Below, one piece after another: positions 44,786 to 55,898 of a stretch of DNA of 64,000 nucleotides (within the stretch, counting starts at the first letter, position 1; every line of letters starts with the position of its first letter). Origin of the DNA: Dactylonectria macrodidyma (lineage: Eukaryota > Ascomycota > Sordariomycetes > Hypocreales > Nectriaceae); contig JAGMUV010000022.1 in assembly GCA_020744425.1 (NCBI GenBank), forward strand, positions 496,001 to 560,000. Reading direction: 5' to 3'. The position numbers and the translations under genes are program-made. The notes under the pieces were generated by a model, which was not told the DNA's origin, did not search any database, and worked only from the letters and a program-made list of their open reading frames with translations.

Positions 44786-46898
44786 AACAACGAATGAGGG
44801 TTGAATGAAGTGCACAGAATCCCCCTCTTAATTTACGACGTCGACATCGAAGTCCTCTCTACTTGTACTACGCTTGGAGCGCGGACCCTGGTGGTTTGCT
44901 TTATATCCATTCTAGGAGTCGAGAAAACACAGGCGACGTGTCTGAGATTAAAAAAACGGGCGTCACATACTCACCGGCGCTGGCCGGGCTGCTTTGGTTT
45001 TTGGTCTCTATAAACGCGGCGGTGATGAAATGCGTTCCCTTCCGCGCCAGTGGCAGGCGATGCAAAATGGACGCCAAATATGGACGCAGTCCGTGTGACT
45101 ATACGATTTGCGATAGCCACAGGTCTCCTTGACAATACGCAACGCTGAAACCAGATTGCAAAACCCCACTTACTTTCTTACTAACCTACCCTACATCCAT
45201 TAAACACCTCGTGCCACGGACAGCAGGCACCGCTTCAGCCGCCATAGATAGGACTCTGAACACTTGGAGAATGGCCTTCAAGTTCGCTTGCTAATAATAC
45301 AAACCCTACGAGACCCGCGGAAAGATTGAAAAGGAAGAAGCAAAAACAGAAATTGGACGCTGTGTGGGCTTTTACGAGATCATGACAAAGCTTGGGAAAC
45401 GGAAATGTACAATAGCAACTAGTGCCCTATTGGTTATAAGCCACCGGGTGAAATAAATTGTGTGTGTGTGTGTGTGTGTGTAATGTACACTCTCTACTCC
45501 ACACCTCCCCAGCATGTAGTGATGCGAGGCGGGTTGGACAGGGGTCCAACGGGGTTGTGGGGACTAGGGATTCAACTCTCTAGATCTCAGAGGATTTTTA
45601 GGGTTATTTTCCAGACATCATCATCAGCTTCAACAGCCGTGGAGGAATGAGACCTCCCAGCAGCCGGAAGCAGCTGGACCTTTGTTTTCTAGACTGTATG
45701 ACTATTAATTTTGCAGATTTCCTGCCCTTTGCCTATTCCCTTCTAATTCGGCCGAAAACGCCCTCTTCCTACAAGCCCAACCGGCGAAGTCCTCGGTCTC
45801 CCGCCCAAGCCCGGATCTGCCGCTGCAACCTTCATCTTCTGAGCCTTGCCACAATCCGCAGCGGCGACCCAACTTGATAAAGTGTCTAATTAGACACTTT
45901 TCTAGCTATCCTGAAGAGAACGACCCATCTGCATTATCTGCGGTGGTGCTGTGAGCAGCCGTAGCGGACCTCCGTTGGAGGCGGCAAGACAGCTTCAGTC
46001 GCAATTGGCCCTCTCCTAAGCCGCGGAGGGATAGCTATCAATTTGGGTGTGGTTTCTTCCTCGTCCGCCACGGTCGTTTCAGTAGTCTACATCCTAGTAT
46101 TTAAGATTGGTGTATGGCCTGATTCTGGGGTCCTTCTGGGACTGAAATTGGTACCTGTTGGAGTTGAAAGCTGCGCGGACTAGTTTAGACTGGAGGCAAT
46201 ACCGTTACTGATTGAGTCTAAAAGTAGGATCTAGATCCTTCTTTCGGGACTATTTCACCAGGAGCTGAAAATACCCGCGAACCCATTAATGCCAGGCTGG
46301 AATCAGCACCCCTAAATCAAAATCTAATAATAATACCTCAATCCACACAGGAGTATCTTTTTAGACCTGGCGTTGCCTAGACAAACAAAGAGAAGCAAGC
46401 AGTCCCTTTTTAAAAATCTGCCCCGATAAGCTAGGTCATCTGCTCATCCACTGAGGCAAAGCAAGCCAAGATCCATGCGCTACGGTATCACACTCAGCTC
46501 TTGATTCCCTAAGCATCTTCCTATACAGAGAGGTAGGTGCCTCCTTGTCACGGATATCGGCTAACCCCGGGCTTGCTTAGACAGAAGTCTTAGAATGACG
46601 GACCCGGCGTCTAATTCAGCCTGCAGCTCGACGGTGGTGGGTTACAATATTCGTCACCTACCACCCTCTTGCAACACGACCTCGTCAAAAGAGGCCCTGT
46701 ATATACCGCATAACAAGCATAACTGCTTCCTAACCTAATTATGTAATGCGTTTGCTATATAGTATCTCCTAGTGTAATAATGCTAGAGCTAGCCCGTTTA
46801 TCTAAAAAGCACAACACCCCAAGGGACAGATAACACTATGCGGAGCGAGTTTTTGTTAAGGATGTATGATGTGACGATGAGCAGGGTTGTGTGAAGTT
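44786..46898. other. Intergenic, 2.1 kb, with a TG microsatellite and a perfect palindrome
   Basis: No supported gene. A (TG)11 tract lies at 45459-45480. A perfect 22-bp palindrome centred on AATT lies at 45879-45900 (half-site AAAGTGTCTAA). No tRNA or other RNA gene was recognised. Confidence 0.45.
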
Positions 46899-47113
46899 TG
46901 TCACAACTATCATCAGACTCTAGGATCATGTTTGCTTTTTTGTGCCCTCATGACAGGCCACAGGCTCGAGCCCCTGAAGGCTCGGATCCCTGACCTAGGT
47001 CACGAGACCGTCTTTTCCTTCATGTATATAAGGGCTGATTTAGGCCCTTCAAATAGCTAGAAATCAAGAGCTTCTATTCACATCACAATGCACCCTTCCT
47101 ATCCGATGCAACA
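46899..47113. mobile_element. Solo LTR, copy 2 (215 bp, target duplication AAGTT)
   Basis: Identical to the LTR at 5203-5417 except for one A/G difference near the 3' end. It is flanked by AAGTT on both sides (46894-46898 and 47114-47118). The 5-bp duplications of the two copies differ, so these are two independent insertions of one family, both later reduced to solo LTRs. Confidence 0.93.
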
Positions 47114-47290
47114 AAGTTTCTCCCGCTCTAAGAGAAGGAATGGGGAGAGACAAAGAGGCTTTATATATCAGAGTCGCAATTAGTGCCTCTAAATAAACCT
47201 GTCCTAGTCCATAGCCTGAGGTATATATGAAGGGCATGCGTGGGACTAAGTCGACTCAATGCCCGTGCCAAGTCTATGCCTCATCCTTCT

Positions 47291-48213
47291 TCAACGAATC
47301 CCTTTAGGCTCGCCGCTTTCTGAAGGCGCCCAAAGGGTCAGGTTGTCACAAAGAAGTTGCATGATGAGGATGCTGTCGCCATCAGGCTCCTCGGTCAGGG
47401 CATCGAGCTCGGCCCTGGCGTCATCAAAAGCATGCTTCGCAAGATGCCAGGCACGATCGCGTGAATTAAGAATTTTGTAGTAGAAGACAGAGAAGTTGAG
47501 AGCCAAACCCAGCCGCAAAGGGTGAGTGGCCGTGAACTCTGTCCGAGCATCATTGGCAGCAATCTAGGAAGCAAACCAAAATCTCTGATCAGTACACCTT
47601 GGCTGATTGAATTCTGAACCCACAGATTTGAAACCCACCTTGTAGGCCTTGTAAGCAGAGGTAACTGCAAGATTGTGCTTTTCACCCGACACGAATTCGG
47701 CCAGGTAACGGCTGTAGTCGCCCTTCCTAAAAATATAAGGAATCAGCACTGGTGGTCTTGAGAAGGGGAGGCCAGTAAGATAGGCATACATCTTGTAATA
47801 TAAGGCCTTCGACTCTCCAGTACTGGCATTGGGAATCAGGCTCCCTTCTAGCAGATCCAAAACGTCCCGGCAGATCTTCTCAAGCTCATTCTCAATCTTA
47901 ATGCGGTATGAATGGATAGTAGCAATATGCTTATCATTACCCCTTAACTCGTTTTGTTCGATCGAGGAGATAAGGCGCCAGCTGGCACGGCGGGTGCCGA
48001 ACACGTTGTTAAAAGCAATGGTGAGAAGGTTCCGCTCATCAACACTCAGCTTACCACCCGTCTTGACAGCTTCCTTCAGAAGGGTGACCATATCATCGTA
48101 GCGCTCAGCCTGGCCACAGAGGCGAGCGAGGAAAATCAGGCTATAGCCATGAAATCAGTGTCATGGGCCTGGAGAGACCGATCGAGCGGAGAGACAAACT
48201 TCTTACGCTGCAT
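47291..48213 (-). pseudogene. Divergent 14-3-3 protein gene, frameshifted near the start
   Basis: Exons at 47790 to about 48150, 47639-47726 and 47291-47563 join through two good introns into a near-complete 14-3-3 phosphopeptide-binding protein: [86 protein letters not shown]. The only good ATG (48213, MQRKKFVSPLDRSLQ) is in another frame, and no intron I can find joins it. One missing base near 48,155 would explain this. The Lys of the binding groove (IEQK in the family) is Asn here, while the RY pair is kept. Probably a decayed or diverging extra copy rather than the main 14-3-3. Confidence 0.75.
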
Positions 48214-48995
48214 GATGGGTGTATGGTATGGGGTATCGCAGCGGTATGGTTGGACTCTGCAAAAAGAGAATCGTACTTTAGACTAGAACTGTGTCAGATA
48301 ATCAAAGGAAAATACGCTGCTAGAATGGGAGAAAATGAGGTAATAACGCAGCGACAAAAGTGACAGGAAGGAGCGCGTGGCGGGGGCAATTTAAGAGGGT
48401 TTGTTTGTGAACTTCCAAGTGTGGTGTATCGGTTTCGAGTTATCGAGCCGAGAGGAGCGTTATAAATGGTGGTTGGGAGTCTACAGCATGCCGTGGTTGG
48501 CAAATTCAGTGGGTAGCGCACCAAGCCGCTGACAGAACATTGACGTTGGTCCTAACGGAACGCTCAGGCCCATGCTACAGCTCACCGAAGAAGCACAAAG
48601 CACAACCTGAAGTCAAATTAATGAGTGGAAAAATTGAGATAGAATGATACCCTTCAGCTTAGGTAGCAAGGTCCCTCGCTCAACGAAGCCGATCATTATT
48701 GTTCGTTTATTCTCTACTGTCTAATCTTGCTTAACCATCGTCATCCTCCTCCCAGTCCGGCTGACCAGTCGTTTGGATTGGACCTGGGTGGTAGGGGTGT
48801 GTTAGCCGGGGACAACTGGAAGCTCCCCTCAGGAAAAGAACCCTGTAACCGTGCACAGGCAAAAAGCGTTGTGTTTTGATGAAAGATTGGCAAGACCCTG
48901 CAGCGCATAAAAAACGACGAGAATGCTTGGGACACGGACGTTTCAGATGCGCCCTGGTTCGCTTTTGTAGTACCAACACTACCCCAAGTACTGCC
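48214..48995. other. Intergenic between the 14-3-3 and PLC copies; nothing assigned
   Basis: Holds the upstream sequence of both divergent gene remnants. No repeat, RNA gene or intact frame recognised. Confidence 0.35.
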
Positions 48996-51900
48996 ATGTC
49001 TCCCAACTCAGACCCCGACCAGAACCATACGTCACCTGCCCCCCAATTATACACCGACATGTCCTCACTTCCAGCGCAGCTGCCGCCCTCTCATCCTCGC
49101 CAAGTCCAGACGGCTTTCCAATCACATACTCAGCCGGTCACTGTACCCGTGTCTTCATCAGCGCTTCATCCGTGGCATCAAATCAGCAAAGATCGCCGAT
49201 TATGTCACCCGAGACCGCTGTCCTGACTACCAGTTCCTCCGTTCAGCCATCGCCCGAGCCCATGCGCGGCCGAGACGAGGACCTGTGTCCCTCGAGCTTC
49301 CAGCTACATGAGTCTATTCTGTCTCGCAAGACCAGTACCAATTCGCTGGGCACCAATTCGCTGGGCCAAAGCTTGATTAGCAACCCCGACGCAATGGCTG
49401 AAGTCGTCAACAAGGGCAATCTGATCCGCCGCTTCTCTAACCGCGCTCATCGATTCGCCAGCAGGAGACAACAATCCTCAGCAGCCCCTGCCAGCCGCGA
49501 CGGCAGCATTGGTCCTAGCATCTTGCGCCGTCGCAGTGATAGCAATGCTACCGCGCCTCTCAAATATAGCGCCTTGACTGACGCCGACGAGGAGGCGGAG
49601 GTGGTGCAAGACGACGCCATCTCCTTGATGGGGCTTGACGGTGTGGCTCAAAACTCATCAACTAACAGCTTTGCCGGCTCCGTCAACGGGAGTGCCAACG
49701 CCATGGCTGGCCCCGTACTGCCGGCTGAGCTCCGGAATGGGAGCCCAGTTTTCAAAGCGTCTAGGAAGAGTCGTACGAAGAGAATCAACCTACTGTATGA
49801 GACCGAATCCAACAAGTTCTCCTGGGACAAGACACGCCCCCAAAAGTCTTTGCACGTTGACGAGATCAAGGAGATCCGAACTGGTTCCGACGTTCAGCAA
49901 TATTGCCTCGACTTTGGAGTGTCTGAAGTGCTGGCGGCAACCTGGTTCACCATAATCTACACAGCGACGGACAGCCAAATTTCTGCACATCGTCACCGAG
50001 GACAGGGAGGGCCTGAAACGCTGGACCGAATTCCTAGATGCCATGTTGAATTATCGACAGGAACTGATGACATCGCTGATGGCGTTTAACGACCGGGCCA
50101 TTGCGCAACACTGGCAGACCGAGATGGCAAAGGAAATTGGTAATCAGCCGCGTGGCCCTGAGCAGGAGGAGCTAGACATTGCCAGCGTCAAACACGTCTG
50201 CCAGAACCTCCACATCTACACCTCACAGTGGACCCTAGAAGCCAACTTCTTCCGCTCCGACGCCCGACGATGTGAGAAGCTCAACTTCACCGAGTTCAAG
50301 GATTTTGTCCGGCGCATGAAACAAACACACGACGTCCAGCGAATAATTTGCAGCATTTCCACCAACCCTGAGTCTTGCATCACCTTTGAAGAATTCCTGG
50401 CCTTCCTGCGCGACCTCCAAGGCGAGGATATTGAGTCTAACCCCTCCTTATGGGAGAAGCATTTTACCCATTTCAGCCGTCAGTATCGAACCGATGACGC
50501 GGATATCCCTGACAACGCTCAGTACATACAGGTCATGTCGGAAGCCGCCTTCGTCGGGTTCTTGACGTCTGAGCATAACATGCCGATTATGCCGGAGGCT
50601 CAAGATTATATCCTTGACCGCCCCATGAACGAGTATTTCATCTCTAGCTCCCACAACACCTACCTGCTCAGCCGGCAAGTGGCAGGCCAATCTAGCGTCG
50701 AGTGATACATTTCAGAGCTGGTTCGAGGATGCCGCTCTGTCAAGGTTGAATACTGGGATGGGAGCAGCGGGCAGCCGGAAGTCAACCACGGCCGCACATT
50801 GACCACCTCGATCAACTTCCGAGAAGTTATGACGACGATCAACAAGTATGCCTTTGTCAAGTCAAAGCTCCCTCTCTGGATCTCGCTCGAGGTCCACTGC
50901 AACCCGGCCCAGCAAGCCATCATGGTCGACATTATCAAGGAAAGTTTCGGCTCTCGATTGGTGACGGAGACTTTGGGAGATTCTCTAGACAAGCTCCCGT
51001 TGCCTTCGGAACTCATGGAACGTGTTCTCATCAAGGTCAAGAAGCCCCAGATCAAGGAAGAGCCACTCGGCACCGACTTCAGAGGCCGAAGACGAGGCAA
51101 CAGCCTGAACTCGCCGTTGGCCCGACCGGTCATGGTCGACGGCTCTGCTCTAATTCCATCGCAGTCGCGCCCCCAGAGCCCGATGCTCAGTCCCAGCCAC
51201 TCCTCGCGCAGACTGGTCAGCAAGACCCGTATCAACACCATTACCGAGGGCCAGGTCCAAGAGTTAATGAGCAGCAGCACGAGCGACAACGAGAGTGGTG
51301 GTGAGAGGGCCTCGAGGAAAGCCTCCACCAAAACTGTTAAGGTACTTGGTGTTTACTGCGCCGGTGTCAAATTTGCCGGGTTTGACACCTCAGAGGCCAG
51401 GCAGTACCACCACATCTTCTCCTTCATGGAGTCGAGCTTTGCCAGCACGCCCGTGTTAAGGAGGAGAAGATGGCCCTTAGCATCCACAACATGCGTTACA
51501 TGATGCGGGTCTATCCAGACCGAACCCGAATCACCTCCAACAACTTCGATCCTCGCATATACTGGCGCCACGGAGTCCAGATGGCCGCGCTCAACTGGCA
51601 GACGTTTGACTTGGGCATGCAGCCCAACCGTGCCATGTTCGACGGCGGCAGAGACTGCTCAGGCTACGTTCTGAAGCCCACCGAGCTCCGCGATGTCCAT
51701 ATTCCCCCGTTTAACTCGGAGATTGCGGAGGGGAAGAAGGAGCGCAGCTTTGCCTCCTTTACCATTGATGTCATCTCGGCATAGCAACTCATGCGACCAG
51801 CTAATCTCCCCGCCAGCAAGTCGATGGATCCGTACGTTGAGGTTGAGGTCTTCCACGCAAATGACAAGCGCGACAAGGAGGAGGCGGATTCGAGGCTGTC

Positions 51901-52352
51901 TCCTGAAGACTTGCCCCTCAAGGTCCAGACCGAAGTCATCCGCGAGAACGGCTTCAACCCAGTGTTTGACAAGCCACTCAAGTTCAGAGTCCACGACAAA
52001 GCACCTGGATTTGATCTTTGTTCGGTGGTCAGTTAAGCTGTCCAACGATGGCGAGAGCTACAACGAGCGGCCCAGTAGCCACCTACACTGCCAAGCTCAC
52101 CAACTCAAGCAAGGCTACCGCACCTTGCCACTCCTCAACCATGCTGGCGACCAGTACTTATTCTCGAAGCTCTTCTGCAAGATCAAGATAGATTCGGTCA
52201 CGAAGATAATGGTTGACGCACCCCTCCGTAGCCCGGATGGAAACAAGCTTAACGGCCTGGGCGGGAAGGTCTTCAGTCGGATCAACACTAGCCCCAAGGG
52301 TACCATGGACAAGTCCAGCACCGAGAAGACGAGGTTTGGCAGCTATCCGTGA
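48996..52352 (+). pseudogene. Phosphoinositide-specific phospholipase C (delta type) pseudogene
   Basis: All domains of a fungal PI-PLC are recognisable in order. They are a Ser-rich N-terminus, a PH domain (to KRWTEFLDAML), EF-hand-like region (LNFTEFKDFVRRMK), X box (EYFISSSHNTYLLSRQ), Y box (NMRYMMRVYPDRTRITSNNF, then YWRHGVQMAALNWQ) and a C2 domain (DPYVEVEVF). Lesions: frameshifts near 49,165, 49,975, 51,460 and 52,020; TGA at 50703 after GQSSVE; TAG at 51782, where Gln is expected. In the X box the acidic metal-ligand motif (E-x-D before WDG) reads VKVEYWDG. The enzyme normally cleaves PIP2 to IP3 and diacylglycerol. This copy cannot. Confidence 0.88.
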
Positions 52353-52748
52353 TTCTGCGGCTCCGCCTGTAAAACAAACACCTTGCTTCACTGGACAGAT
52401 TTTTACTTGACTCCACATGTCGACGGTCTTTTACCTTCTCAGCAACAACTCCCTGGATATCAAACCATGGGGTTGATGTTTACCCCACACCTGGTTCCGC
52501 GATCCGAGATGACCCTGGCGCGACAAAGCGGTGGGATTTCTGGGGATTTGTGTTTCTATCATGGCGGGAACCACCCCGCCCCCCCCCTTTGGTATTTTTT
52601 TCTTCTTTTGGGACACTCGTTTTTGATATTACGCTAGCACGCGATATTTCCCTTTGTTTCGTAATGGCGCATGAAAGATCCAGTTGGACAAATCCCCCCG
52701 AAAGTGTGAGCGGTGTTTGTCAGTTTGGGTTGATTTTGATGGAAGCAA
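52353..52748. other. 3' flank of the PLC pseudogene; no gene seen
   Basis: Non-coding spacer between the PLC pseudogene and the terminal repeat at 52751. No repeat or RNA gene recognised. Confidence 0.35.
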
Positions 52749-53159
52749 TAACGTACATGATAAGCATGCCGGTCAAACAAGTATACCGGTCACTTATATT
52801 TTATACTTTAAATTGCAATTGTTAAAAAATTCTTAAAAATCTGAACTATACTTAAAATATCTAAAACTTAATATATAGGCTAATTATATAATAACTTATA
52901 TAAAGACTTTTTATAAAATTTTACTTATTTTTTTTAATAAAGTTATTAAGAAAAAACCTATTCGCACTGTGTACCTTCTTAATTTTATATATAATAAGCT
53001 AATTAAAAATTTAAGAAAAATATTAAAGTTATACAGGAGGGACCGGTCCGGCAAGCGGCCCGCCAAAGGAAGCCTGGAGGAACTGTGCTGGCGTGATGAA
53101 GCTGGTGAAGAAGGGTATCAGTAAGATGGTGGATTTAAAGTGTTACGATGACCTAGGTG

Positions 53160-53560
53160 GAGACCGGGCGGTCACCCGTGGCAGAACCCTAGGCCCCACT
53201 TTTAACGGGAAATGTCAAATCTGTTGCGCATGACTTTAGCGGATCGGAGCACCTAGGCGCAGGGTGGTCACGTGAGACTAGGTGGTCTTTTGGGACTGAA
53301 TCGGGGAGGGCTCGCCGAGCCCTTGCTAGGCTAGACTGAATTAAGACGCTGTTGTTATTGTTGTTGTTATTGATTAATTACCGTCGTGAAGACATCTAGA
53401 TGTCCACAGAATCCCTTTTGGGCAAGACGACGTCCTAGGCTGGAGTCTACAGCTAAAAGAACCTAGGTACAGGGTAGCTAGCTTCGGTCAGAGCCGACAA
53501 CTTAGCTGAGACCGACCCGTGGCTCGGACCCGCAGTCCGGGTCACCTGTATTAAGAAGCC
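53160..53560 (+). repeat. Dispersed repeat fragment related to 24.4-24.6 kb
   Basis: From about 53,340 to 53,480, roughly 140 bp match the reverse complement of 24,430-24,605 at around 80%, both next to a TTG/ACA trinucleotide tract. The preceding text (GACTGAATTAAG, then TTGTTATTG) is like the 3' end of a fungal LINE. No coding sequence remains. Whether it belongs to the Helitron or is a separate insertion is not settled. Confidence 0.5.
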
Positions 53561-53838
53561 AGGAATAGCTATACCTCCCTGATCTTAAGGGGCGGGAGCT
53601 TAAGGAGAAGCTATATAATACACACACACGTTATAGGGCCATTATTGTGGTCACCTATACTATTTAACAAACCCCTCTAATTCAGTCAAGAACTATTGTG
53701 TTAGGCAGGAGGACAAGAGAGACACCACCACCCGAAGTCACGGATGCCATAGGGTAGGCAGGATGCGTAGTAGAGCGAGGATGGACAAGACTTGCAAAAC
53801 AAAACAGGAAGGTTATGTTTTTAGTCGATACTAGCAAT

Positions 53839-55301
53839 CTAGTCATATAACTGTGCCCTCCTTTTTCCTGCTGTAGTTCTCTTGCTTCGGATTGGCTCAG
53901 GAGTGCTTTGTTGCTTCCTCTTACGTGTCGGAGTAGGGGAAGTAGGACCGAGTTGGTCATCTAATATTTCCTCAGTATCTGAACCACCATCCGTACGATC
54001 GCTATCTGAATCGCTAGTTAGCTCAAGGAAGAGGCTTAGAAGGGACAAGACATACCCGAACTTGGAATTGAAAGCACTGGATTAACGTTAATTGTGGTTG
54101 GAGTTAGTGGTGTATGTTTTTCTCTAGGGCAGGCTGGCGGTTTGGTCGCCTCGCGATCTGAGTGCTTTGATAGCAGTGTCGGGGAATTAGCTTTCTTTTG
54201 TAGAGACTGCTTTTGACCGCGGATTGGAGACGAGAATGGGTTTCTGCTCGTAACGCCCCCAGGGCCAGCTGGTCGTGGCGGCGTAGGCAACTCATTGACA
54301 GGATTCGACGATGTGGGCATGGATGCATTATGTGTAGACAGGGCACTCTGCCGAACGAATTCCCAATCGTCGGGGAGAATTACCAAGATCCTAACGGTGG
54401 AATCAACGACTTGAGGGCCTTGGATAAGCTCGCGGTTAAGGACCCCCAAGACGCGACCGCTGCATACAATCCATGACCCTTTGGGAAAGGGGTTCACAGC
54501 CTGTCGCATCCACCCGAGTAGAGAACTCCATGGTTGTTGCTCTATGGGGAAGAGGAGGAGGACGTGGCATATGTGTACGCCTTTGTGAGGAGGGCGGTCG
54601 TTCTCTGGCACTAAGTAAGAACCCAGCTTTATGAATACCGAAGTCTTGCTCAGCGGCTCTGGCCAGACATCCTCCTTGATATGGAAAGTGTCTAGATCGA
54701 CAGGACCGGCAAGGGATACATGTGCTGAAGAGCTTGGCCAGGGGGCACCTTCGTCGCTACCACCGAGGAGTCGAGGGACAATACTATGGGATTGTAAGCA
54801 TTAATGACCTGTACGAGTAGGATATAAGAAGACGTACGGAGTCAGGCCGCCATCGCGCGGCAGTGCTAGCGCAACCTGCACAGATTGAGTTTCTTCTGTC
54901 TCCCATCCATCTAAACTTACGCCATAGAAGGTAAGTTTGTTTGGAAGAAGTCGGGCGACTATGGTGAACCATTTCCCCTCCCAGTCCTCCTCCAAGGTCG
55001 CTGTTTTTGCTCCGGGGTTGAACATGGAGAGTAGTAAAGGAAGCCCCGAGGTCTCGTCATCTTCAGGACTGAGGAGGCGCGGATAAAGGTCGAGAATGAA
55101 CGCAGGCTGGATAAAGGGCAGGAAGGTCCCAGCCTTGAAGTTCCCTGCATTCGTATAGCGTGAGCCAGCTGGGAGGATTTCGCACTGGGCTAGGTCAGAG
55201 TGGTAGGTGATGGTGAGATCTGCACCGATCGCTCCCTGCCCACGCTTATTCGGCAGCGGAGGTATCGGGTAAATGATAGAGGTCGAGGAAGAAGAATCCA
55301 T
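53839..55301 (-). CDS. Helitron-associated accessory protein, function unknown
   Basis: Minus-strand gene of three exons (54838-55301, 54056-54783 and 53839-54005) with two canonical introns (GTACGT..TAG, 54 bp; GTATGT..CTAAC..CAG, 50 bp). The total is 1,359 nt, a 452-residue protein starting MDSSSSTSIIYPIPPLPNKR. The N-terminal ~280 residues are predicted globular with many beta-like segments. A region GSWIVCSGRVLGVLNRELIQ ... VRILVILPDDWEF could be OB-fold-like. The C-terminus is Ser/Pro-rich, then acidic (SDSDRTDGGSDTEE), then basic (PTRKRKQQS ... RSKRTTAGKRR), a likely nuclear signal. It is divergent from the Rep/helicase gene with 597 bp between them. An ssDNA-binding partner (RPA-like) is a guess. 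Intact. Confidence 0.72.
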
Positions 55302-55898
55302 GTTGATCGTAATAGAATCACGCGCAGTATTGTAAGTGAAATGAGTTCAGGAGAGCCAAGGGCAAAGGAGAAGAGAATATTTAGTCTTCCTCAGTAGGAA
55401 ATGTTAGCTTGCTATGTAGATAAATCCTGCTTTTAGTAATGTTTTAACCCTAACGTCGATGTAGTATATTGTTACTGTATCTTATTTTAGAAGGAAGAAA
55501 CAATAGTTAATGCCTGAGGCATTAGAGACTAATAGTTCAGCTAGATGTGAATAGCATCGTGGCTGAAATAGTATGATAGCTGAAAAGGAAAAAGCAAATA
55601 ATTCCTCGTATCCTAATGACAGCTCCGTCTTCTAGCGGCAACTGCTATAGATAGTAGCGATTGCTATAGATAGCTGTGACAGTTTTTCTTATGTAAAACA
55701 TTAATAGAAGTTCAGCGACTGGTATTGCTTTTAACAGTGATCTGTCGTTATACTCCTTTAGACCTCCTCATATATTTCTCCTTTCTAGAGAAAAAGTTCA
55801 TTTTAAGGAACGTATAGAGTCCTGATATAGAACTCACCGACGTAATTTGTCGCTATACGCCAATATATTTAAATAGGAGCCTCAATGAGTACTTCAGC
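55302..55898. promoter_or_regulatory. Shared divergent promoter region of the Helitron genes
   Basis: 597 bp between the start codons of the accessory gene (minus) and the Rep/helicase gene (plus). It is AT-rich and has no open frame of note, so both promoters must lie here if the genes are expressed. Coordinated expression is an inference. Confidence 0.45.

Noticed and set aside
50660..51331. 223-codon minus-strand frame
   Set aside because: Antisense shadow of the PI-PLC X box and linker region.
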